Shown: positions 1 through 4,825 of the stretch, in pieces
How positions within the stretch are numbered: the stretch's first letter is position 1
Layout: each line of letters opens with the position of its first letter
Source: Chloroflexota bacterium
GTDB lineage: Bacteria > Chloroflexota > UBA5177 > JANWHV01
NCBI GenBank assembly: GCA_025450375.1
Contig: JANWHO010000182.1
Coordinates: 1 to 5,925, forward strand
Reading direction: 5' to 3'
DNA: 5,925 nt
Position numbers and translations under genes: made by a program
Notes under the pieces: model-generated
What the model was told of the DNA's origin: nothing
The model's input: the letters and a program-made list of their open reading frames with translations, nothing else
The model's database searches: none

Positions 1-2231
1 GGCTGGTGGGCGGTCCAGCCGCCCTCGCGGCCGCCGGCCATTTCGTTACGCAGACGAATATTGGCGAAGGTGCCGCGCACCATCACCTCGTCGTTCCCGC
101 GGCGGGTGCCGTACTGATTGAAGTCAGCCTGAGCCACCCCACGGGCCAGCAGGTAGCGGCCGGCTGGGCTGTCCTTCGCGATGTTCCCGGCGGGCGAGAT
201 GTGGTCGGTGGTAATCATGTCGCCCAGCACCGCGAGGACACGGGCCCCGGTAATGTCCCGCGGCTCGGACGGAGTCGCGGCAAGCCCCTGGAAAAAGGGC
301 GGCTCATGGACGTAGCTGGAATCGTCGCTCCAGGCAAAGTCATTCCCGGCCGGGATGGGGAGGGCTCGCCAATGCTCGTCCCCGTCGAAGACGGTGCCGT
401 AGCTGCGGGTAAACATATCGGGCGAGATGGAAGATGCCACGGCATCCCGCACCTCGGCCTGGCTCGGCCAGATGTCGCGGAGAAACACTGGGTTTCCATC
501 GCCGCCGATCCCCAACGGCTCGGTGGTCAGGTCGATATCCACCGTGCCGGCCAGGGCGTAGGCCACCACGAGGGGCGGTGAGGCCAGATACATGGCGCGG
601 GTGTTTGGGTTGATCCGGCCCTCGAAATTGCGGTTACCCGACAGCACGGCCGCCGCCACCAGATCGTTTTCCTTGATCACCTGCTCCACGGCGCCCAGCA
701 GCGGCCCGCTATTGCCGATGCAAGTGGTGCAGCCATAGCCCACCAGATAGAAGCCCAGGGCCTCCAGGTCGGGCATCAAGCCGGCGTTGTTGAGGTACTC
801 GGTGACCGCGCGGGAGCCGGGAGCCAGGGTGGTCTTCACGTAGGGCTTCACCTTCAAGCCCCGCGCCACCGCCTTCCGGGCAAGGAGACCCGCCCCCAGC
901 ATCACCGAGGGATTGGAGGTGTTGGTGCAACTGGTGATCGCGGCGATCGCCACCGCACCCTGGCTCATTTCGATCGGCTGCTCGTCGACAGTGAGGGCCG
1001 CGGGGTGCCCATTAGCCCCGACCTGCGCCGCGAATTGTTGGCGGAAGTTAGCGCCCACATCGCCCAGGGCCAGGCGATCCTGGGGACGGCGCGGACCGGC
1101 CACGCTGGGAACCACCGAGCCGAGGTCGATCTCGACCAGGCTGTTGAATATGGGCTCGGGCGAATCCGGGGAATGGAACATCCCCTGTTCCTTCATGTAC
1201 CGCTCGACCAGATCGATCTGGTGGGCGGGCCGTCCGGTCCCGCGGAGGTAGCGCAAGGTCTCGGCATCCACCGGAAAGAGCCCCATGGTAGCACCGTACT
1301 CCGGGGCCATGTTAGCCAGGGTGGCCCGGTCGGGGAGGCTGAGGTTGGCGACTCCTGGCCCCGTATACTCGACGAATTTGCCCACTACCCCATAGGCGCG
1401 CAAGATCTGGGTCACCAACAACACGAGGTCGGTGGCGGTCGCGCCCTCGGGGAGGGCGCCAGAGAGCCGGACCCCAACCACCTCGGGGGTCAACAAGTAG
1501 ATGGGCTGACCCAGCATCACGGCCTCAGCCTCGATGCCGCCCACCCCCCAGCCGACCACGCCAAGACCGTTGATCATGGTGGTATGCGAGTCCGTGCCGA
1601 CCAGGGTGTCGGGGAAGGCAACCGTGGTCCCATCGACGACACGAGTGGACACCACGTCGGCCAGGTACTCCAGGTTTACCTGATGCACGATCCCGGCCCC
1701 AGGGGGCACGACCCGCAGATTGCTAAAGGCTTGCTGGGCCCAACGGAGGAGCGCGTACCGTTCGCTGTTCCGCTCGTACTCATGGGTGACGTTGGCGGCC
1801 ACGGCGCCGGTGGAGCGGAATACATCCACCTGTACCGAGTGGTCGATCACCAGATCCACGGGGACCAGGGGATTGATGCGGCTGGGATCGCCGCCCATTC
1901 GTTGCACGGCGGAGCGCATGGCCGCCAGATCCACCACCCCCGGAACGCCCGTGAAGTCCTGCATGACCACGCGGCCAGGGGTAAAGGGGAACTCCCTGCC
2001 AGTAGGAGCGGCGGGATTCCAGCGGGCCAGGTTCAGCACATCCTCCTCGCGGAGAAGGCCATCGCCAAAGTGGCGGAGCGCGTTTTCCAACAGCACCCTT
2101 ACCGTGAAGGGGAGGCGGCCGACATCCGCCACACCCTGGTTGGCAAGAGCGCGAAGGCTGTAATAGATGGTCTCGTCCGCGGCGCCTGGCAGACTGGCGC
2201 GCGTGCCGAAGGGGTTGGCATTCTGTCCCAC
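1..2231 (-). CDS. acnA: Aconitate hydratase (aconitase A family), 3' end cut by window edge
   Basis: Aconitase converts citrate to isocitrate via cis-aconitate in the TCA cycle, in the cytoplasm, using a [4Fe-4S] cluster. I translated the minus strand and found an unbroken frame of 743 codons to the left edge. It contains MQDFTGVP, VDLVIDHSV, VGTDSHTTMINGLG, GWGVGGIEAEA, PEYGAT, ITSCTNTSNPS, VGYGCTTCIGNSGP, SGNRNFEGR, TTDHISPAG (Asp676, His677) and RGTFANIR. The cluster cysteines fall at residues 435, 501 and 504, the numbering I recall for E. coli AcnA. That supports the GTG start at 2231-2229; no ATG gives the conserved N terminus in frame. A purine-rich GGAAAGAGAG lies 8 nt upstream as a modest ribosome site. 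About 150 residues of the swivel domain, including the usual YGSGSSRDWA active-site segment, lie outside the window. The gene is divergent from the HTH-citrate synthase gene and has its own promoter. The family is certain. The exact start is less so, and AcnA versus a 2-methylcitrate-type AcnA paralogue (AcnD) is not strictly excluded. Confidence 0.96.
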   Translation of the reverse strand, partial: MGQNANPFGTRASLPGAADETIYYSLRALANQGVADVGRLPFTVRVLLENALRHFGDGLLREEDVLNLARWNPAAPTGREFPFTPGRVVMQDFTGVPGVVDLAAMRSAVQRMGGDPSRINPLVPVDLVIDHSVQVDVFRSTGAVAANVTHEYERNSERYALLRWAQQAFSNLRVVPPGAGIVHQVNLEYLADVVSTRVVDGTTVAFPDTLVGTDSHTTMINGLGVVGWGVGGIEAEAVMLGQPIYLLTPEVVGVRLSGALPEGATATDLVLLVTQILRAYGVVGKFVEYTGPGVANLSLPDRATLANMAPEYGATMGLFPVDAETLRYLRGTGRPAHQIDLVERYMKEQGMFHSPDSPEPIFNSLVEIDLGSVVPSVAGPRRPQDRLALGDVGANFRQQFAAQVGANGHPAALTVDEQPIEMSQGAVAIAAITSCTNTSNPSVMLGAGLLARKAVARGLKVKPYVKTTLAPGSRAVTEYLNNAGLMPDLEALGFYLVGYGCTTCIGNSGPLLGAVEQVIKENDLVAAAVLSGNRNFEGRINPNTRAMYLASPPLVVAYALAGTVDIDLTTEPLGIGGDGNPVFLRDIWPSQAEVRDAVASSISPDMFTRSYGTVFDGDEHWRALPIPAGNDFAWSDDSSYVHEPPFFQGLAATPSEPRDITGARVLAVLGDMITTDHISPAGNIAKDSPAGRYLLARGVAQADFNQYGTRRGNDEVMVRGTFANIRLRNEMAGGREGGWTAHQ

Positions 2232-2265
2232 TGGCGGGTCTCTCTTTCCGCGTGAGCCGGACTCT

Positions 2266-2282
2266 GGCCACGGGGAGTGGCC
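2266..2282 (-). promoter_or_regulatory. Stem-loop in the aconitase mRNA leader
   Basis: GGCCAC and GTGGCC form a perfect 6-bp GC-rich stem around a 5-base loop (UCCCC in the minus-strand RNA). It ends 34 nt upstream of the aconitase GTG start and lies inside the predicted leader. It has no U-tract, so it is not a standard terminator. It could affect translation or mRNA stability, or be chance in GC-rich DNA. The loop is not the CAGUGN loop with bulged C of an iron-responsive element. Confidence 0.3.
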
Positions 2283-2373
2283 GGGTCCGACGGATGGCTC
2301 TAACCGTACTAGTATCCCACGATGGAGGGCGGTCGGGGTACGCGCTCTCGGCCGGGGCATTCTTCCTTCATCG

Positions 2374-2402
2374 AGTCTACGGACATCCGTACACATTGTC
2401 AA
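2374..2402 (-). promoter_or_regulatory. Predicted sigma-70 promoter of the aconitase gene
   Basis: Reading the minus strand, a perfect TTGACA -35 box (2402-2397) is followed after 17 bp by TAGACT (2379-2374), four of six matches to TATAAT. Transcription would start near 2367, leaving a leader of about 135 nt before the GTG start. The -35 lies 2 bp from the -35 of the divergent plus-strand promoter, so two polymerases could hardly bind independently. A palindrome fills most of the spacer and touches the -10. The promoter is predicted from sequence only. Confidence 0.6.
2378..2391. promoter_or_regulatory. Hyphenated palindrome, candidate operator in the aconitase promoter
   Basis: TACGGA-CA-TCCGTA is a perfect inverted repeat with 6-bp arms and a 2-bp centre. 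It lies between the -35 and -10 of the predicted aconitase promoter and covers the first two bases of its -10. MerR-family regulators typically bind dyads in this position, and the divergent gene encodes a protein with a MerR-like N-terminal domain, so autogenous or cross-regulation is plausible. The spacer here is 17 bp, not the 19-20 bp of classical MerR-activated promoters, so repression is the simpler reading. Binding by that protein is inference. Confidence 0.4.
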
Positions 2403-2404
2403 TC

Positions 2405-2420
2405 TTGATGAGTAAATCAA
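2405..2420. promoter_or_regulatory. Inverted repeat TTGAT-N6-ATCAA, candidate operator
   Basis: Two 5-bp arms (2405-2409 and 2416-2420) flank GAGTAA. The left arm is part of the -35 box of the plus-strand promoter and the right arm lies in its spacer, so a bound protein would block that promoter. The sequence differs from the palindrome at 2378-2391, so the two need not bind the same protein. With arms this short, chance in AT-rich DNA is a real alternative. Confidence 0.25.
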
Positions 2421-2433
2421 TATATGCTATGCT
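2405..2433 (+). promoter_or_regulatory. Predicted sigma-70 promoter of the HTH-citrate synthase gene
   Basis: TTGATG (2405-2410) and TATGCT (2428-2433) are separated by 17 bp. TGC directly before the -10 makes it an extended -10 element. Transcription would start near 2440, giving a leader of about 26 nt that contains the GAGAGGA ribosome site. The stretch around it is clearly more AT-rich than the flanking coding DNA. Together with the opposing aconitase promoter it forms a tight back-to-back pair. A weaker alternative -35 (TTGTCA, 2396-2401) needs a 19-bp spacer. Confidence 0.6.
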
Positions 2434-2453
2434 TACCTGGTTAGCAAGGTCCC

Positions 2454-2460
2454 GAGAGGA
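2454..2460 (+). promoter_or_regulatory. Ribosome binding site of the HTH-citrate synthase gene
   Basis: GAGAGGA lies 5 nt before the first ATG (2466) and 8 nt before a second, adjacent ATG (2469). Both are in frame, so translation could begin at either. The second has the more usual spacing, and the protein would differ by only one Met. Confidence 0.6.
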
Positions 2461-2465
2461 ATCGA

Positions 2466-3719
2466 ATGATGGCGGGCGAACCTTATTTCTCGGCTCGCGA
2501 GGCGGCGGCGGCGCTCGGAGTGAGCGTTCCCACCCTGTACGCCTACGTCAGCCGAGGCTTAATCCGTTCCCAGGCCGGGGGCGTCCAGGATGGGGCACGG
2601 GCCCGCCGCTACCACGCCGAGGATGTGCGCCGGCTCCAGGAACGGAAGGAACTGCGGCGCGATCCGGCGCGGGCGGCGGCGGAGGCGCTGCACTGGGGGT
2701 CACCGGTCCTCGAATCCTCGATTACCCTGCCTGATACCCATACCTTCTACTACCGGGGTCACGATGCCCTGGAATTGGCCCGTGACCGCTCGGTCGAGGA
2801 GGTAGCGGCCTTGATCTGGGCGGGGGACCTTGCCGCCGGGTCCACGCTCTTCACCTCAGCCACGGGGCCGCTTCCGCCTCGATGCGCGGCGGTGGCCTGG
2901 GAATGCGAGGGCCTGGAGATCGCGGACCGGTTCGCGGTCGTCCTCCCCCTTGCCGCCGCGGATGATCCCTCCGCCTACGACCTCCGGCCTGGCGCGGTAC
3001 CCCACACGGGCGCGCGGATCCTTCAGCTCCTCACCACCATCGCGGTAGGGGAACAGCGGGCGGCTGACGGAATCGCGGAGGCTCTGGCCCACGGCTGGAC
3101 CCCTGGCTCCTCGGACGCGCGCGGGCTTTTCAGTGCCGCCCTCGTACTCTGCGCCGACCAGGAACTGAACGTCACCTCCTTCGCGGCCCGCTGCGTGGCG
3201 TCCGCCGCCGCCAGTCCCTATGCCGTGGTCTCGGCCGGGCTCGCCGCGTTGGGAGGAGCGAAACACGCCGGCCGGGGAGCGCGGATTCAGGCACTGCTCC
3301 GTGAGGTGGGCACTCCGGACCGGGCCCGCGCCGTGGTGACCGAAAGGCTGCGGCGCGGGGAGCCGGTGCCCGGCTTCGGCCATGCGCTCTTTCCCGAGGG
3401 CGATCCCCGCGGGAGGGTGCTCCTGGAACTAACCGCCCTGGCCAGGCCGGGTAACGAGGCCATCGCGCTCTCTTTGGCCGTGGTCGCGTCTGCCTGGGAG
3501 CTGCTTCACGAGCGCCCGGATGTGGAGTTCGGCCTGGTTACCCTGGCGGAGGCGCTTCACCTGCCGCCCGGGGGGGCCAACGCTCTATTCGCACTGAGCA
3601 GGACGATCGGCTGGATCGGTCATGCCATGGAGGAGTATCAGGTCGATCGGATGATTCGCCCGCGCGCCCGCTACGTGGGCGCGCGGCCGCCGCGGGAACC
3701 GTCGCGGGCGCTACGATAG
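2466..3719 (+). CDS. Citrate synthase-family protein with N-terminal MerR-like HTH domain
   Basis: Citrate synthase condenses oxaloacetate and acetyl-CoA to citrate; this 417-residue cytoplasmic protein belongs to the branch fused to a DNA-binding domain. Residues 8-60 read as a MerR-like helix-turn-helix with wing: AREAAAALGVS, then VPTLYAYVSRGLIRS, then RRYHAEDVRRLQ. Residues about 75-405 form the synthase fold. Retained are Asn235, His267 (GGAKHAGRG, replacing GPLHGGAN), His306 in VPGFGHALFPEGDPRG, the DPR arginine at 315, Arg379 in LSRTIGWIGHAMEEY, and the terminal RPRARYVG. Two positions differ from canonical enzymes: CADQELN has Gln232 where a substrate-binding His is usual, and DVEFGLV has Glu354 where the catalytic Asp (NVDF) is usual. 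Activity may therefore be low or altered. A 7-G run at 3570-3576 does not break the frame, because conserved sequence follows it. The gene has its own promoter, is divergent from aconitase, and is followed 4 nt later by a small membrane-protein gene. Family assignment is firm; whether it is enzyme, regulator or both is open. Confidence 0.93.
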   Translation: MMAGEPYFSAREAAAALGVSVPTLYAYVSRGLIRSQAGGVQDGARARRYHAEDVRRLQERKELRRDPARAAAEALHWGSPVLESSITLPDTHTFYYRGHDALELARDRSVEEVAALIWAGDLAAGSTLFTSATGPLPPRCAAVAWECEGLEIADRFAVVLPLAAADDPSAYDLRPGAVPHTGARILQLLTTIAVGEQRAADGIAEALAHGWTPGSSDARGLFSAALVLCADQELNVTSFAARCVASAAASPYAVVSAGLAALGGAKHAGRGARIQALLREVGTPDRARAVVTERLRRGEPVPGFGHALFPEGDPRGRVLLELTALARPGNEAIALSLAVVASAWELLHERPDVEFGLVTLAEALHLPPGGANALFALSRTIGWIGHAMEEYQVDRMIRPRARYVGARPPREPSRALR

Positions 3720-3723
3720 AAGG

Positions 3724-4092
3724 ATGAGCAAGACACGAGACGCACTGGTCGCGGTGAGCATCATCACGATCATCCTGGGCGGCTGGGCCTTCGAGAATCG
3801 TCCGCGAAGCACGCGAGCCTCCGACCTCCGAGACCTTCTGGCCAGCCCGGCCTGCGTGGCGGACGGCCACGGCGGTCCGACCGTGGCCGAGGCATGGGCG
3901 CGAACCTTCCGCCTCCCTATTGACCAAGCGCGCCCAAACTTCATCGGCTCCGGCACCATTGAGCTTGGCCTGCAAGGCGTCTCGGCCCTCAGGCAACTGA
4001 CCTTTACGAGGGTAGGAGCTCACGACTGGCAACCAAACAACGACAGCGCGACCGCCGACTGGCTGGCAACCGTCTGCGCGCGTCCCCAATGA
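3724..4092 (+). CDS. Hypothetical small protein with one N-terminal membrane segment
   Basis: I do not recognise this 122-residue protein. Residues 7-23 (ALVAVSIITIILGGWAF) form one hydrophobic segment, a signal anchor or an uncleaved signal peptide; no lipobox cysteine follows. The remaining ~100 residues are polar with no obvious motif. Two cysteines (44 and 118) could form a disulfide if the domain is outside the membrane. Basic residues flank the segment on both sides, so its orientation is unclear. The ATG lies 4 nt after the stop of the HTH-citrate synthase gene, which suggests cotranscription and perhaps translational coupling. The AGAAGG just before the ATG has almost no spacing, so the start is weakly supported; a GTG at codon 11 would remove part of the hydrophobic segment. 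GC-rich third positions favour this strand over the overlapping antisense frame. Confidence 0.6.
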   Translation: MSKTRDALVAVSIITIILGGWAFENRPRSTRASDLRDLLASPACVADGHGGPTVAEAWARTFRLPIDQARPNFIGSGTIELGLQGVSALRQLTFTRVGAHDWQPNNDSATADWLATVCARPQ

Positions 4093-4093
4093 G

Positions 4094-4124
4094 TTCCCCC
4101 AGATGGGTGTACCCATTTAGGGAA
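4094..4124 (+). terminator. Inverted repeat just after the small membrane-protein gene; possible terminator
   Basis: Two bases after the stop codon, ATGGGT-GT-ACCCAT (4103-4116) gives a near-perfect palindrome, enclosed by outer arms TTCCC (4094-4098) and GGGAA (4120-4124). As RNA this folds into an interrupted hairpin. No U-tract follows, so it is not a canonical intrinsic terminator. It could be a Rho-assisted or 3'-protective structure, or an operator dyad for the downstream gene. Confidence 0.3.
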
Positions 4125-4251
4125 TAGACGAGACGACGCCTCTGAATCACAATGGGCTGGAGACAGGGACCACTGCCCACCGTTTTGGCGTGTGTCGCGC
4201 CTCCGAGGCTGACGACCACATCGGCACGCACTCACGAGAGAGGGATCTACC

Positions 4252-4740
4252 ATGGCTTGTTGTTTGCAACGCGCGAAGCGCATGGCCATTGGTCCTTTTC
4301 TCAGCCACTTCGAGGAACGGATGCCTCTCAAATTCACCGACTATCCGCTCCACCAAACGGTCACCCACCGCCGGTGCGGCGGTCATTTCGTGGCGATCTT
4401 CGGCGGCGAGGAGCGGGAGCCCGGTACTGGCCGCTGGCTCGCCACCTTCTGGGTGCTGATCCCCCTCACCACGGACGAACTGGCGGACATGGAGTGTACC
4501 CCGACCGCCGACCTCCGGGCCCGGCGGCAGGAGTTGGTCCCGCATCTCCGCGCCGATCAGTGGCTCTGGCTGGCCGAGGGCGCCGATCGCGGAGTGGCCA
4601 AATGGAGCCCGCCCCTGAACAACATTCGGGTCATCGGAACCCTTCCCCCCAGCGCCTGGCCGTCCATCAGTGAGGGTTTGACGGCGGTGGGACGAGGCGC
4701 CTCGGTCCAGGGGGTCTTTCACGATCCGCTGCCCCGCTAA
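4252..4740 (+). CDS. Hypothetical Trp-rich soluble protein
   Basis: I do not recognise this 162-residue protein. It has no membrane segment or signal peptide and carries six tryptophans (62, 67, 104, 106, 118, 136). A central stretch reads FVAIFGGEEREPGTGRW, then LATFWVLIPL, then a charged helix-like region, then QWLWLAEG. The C-terminal half includes NNIRVIGTLPPSAWPSI. Third positions are strongly GC-rich, supporting a real gene in this frame. The start at 4252 has GAGAGAGGG 7 nt upstream. An alternative ATG at 4321 (MPLKFTDYPL, 139 residues) has GAGGA 4 nt upstream, and the 23 codons before it are poorer in GC3, so the shorter form is a serious candidate. The gene stands alone, 159 bp after the previous gene and 85 bp before the DAHP synthase gene. 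Nothing in its position gives a function. Confidence 0.7.
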   Translation: MACCLQRAKRMAIGPFLSHFEERMPLKFTDYPLHQTVTHRRCGGHFVAIFGGEEREPGTGRWLATFWVLIPLTTDELADMECTPTADLRARRQELVPHLRADQWLWLAEGADRGVAKWSPPLNNIRVIGTLPPSAWPSISEGLTAVGRGASVQGVFHDPLPR

Positions 4741-4771
4741 GCAGCGCCGCTCCGCGGAATGGTAGACTGTA

Positions 4772-4792
4772 CACGGCCCGCGAGGGCCTGTG
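4772..4792 (+). promoter_or_regulatory. GC-rich hairpin with GCGA tetraloop upstream of the DAHP synthase gene
   Basis: CAC-GGCCC (4772-4779) pairs with GGGCC-t-GTG (4784-4792), with one bulged T, around a GCGA loop at 4780-4783, which is a GNRA-type stable tetraloop. It starts 31 nt after the upstream stop codon and ends 33 nt before the DAHP synthase ATG. There is no U-tract. It could stabilise an mRNA end, weakly terminate the upstream transcript, or act in the DAHP synthase leader. I see no leader peptide rich in aromatic codons and no T-box consensus, so classical attenuation is unsupported. Confidence 0.35.
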
Positions 4793-4825
4793 GTAGTGTC
4801 CCCTACGTGAGAGTGAGCAGCATCG

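Noticed and set aside
1545..1550. Run of six C near 1545, possible frameshift in aconitase
   Set aside because: Careful recount gives GWGVGGIEAEA in the same codon phase as the N terminus and the cluster cysteines, so the frame is intact.
1005..2255. 416-codon plus-strand open frame
   Set aside because: It lies entirely antisense to the conserved aconitase frame, is rich in His/Gly/Gln without family motifs, and exists because GC-rich coding DNA keeps antisense frames open.
2266..2282. Iron-responsive element before aconitase
   Set aside because: The stem-loop has a UCCCC loop and no bulged C with a CAGUGN hexaloop, so it does not match that element.
3570..3576. Run of seven G, possible frameshift in the HTH-citrate synthase gene
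   Set aside because: The conserved C-terminal motifs (LFALSRTIGWIGHAMEE, RPRARYVG) follow in the same frame, so the run is read through correctly.
3538..4116. 192-codon minus-strand frame across the end of the citrate synthase gene and the small membrane-protein gene
   Set aside because: It overlaps conserved citrate synthase sequence on the other strand and has a low-complexity, Arg/Ala/Pro-rich product. The plus-strand frames have the better codon pattern.
4152..4673. Overlapping plus-strand frame of 173 codons in a different phase from the 4252-4740 gene
   Set aside because: Its product is Pro/Arg/His-rich with no hydrophobic core pattern, and third-position GC supports the 4252 frame.
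4741..4825. T-box or aromatic amino-acid attenuator before the DAHP synthase gene
   Set aside because: There is no T-box consensus, no leader peptide with runs of Trp, Phe or Tyr codons, and no terminator U-tract.
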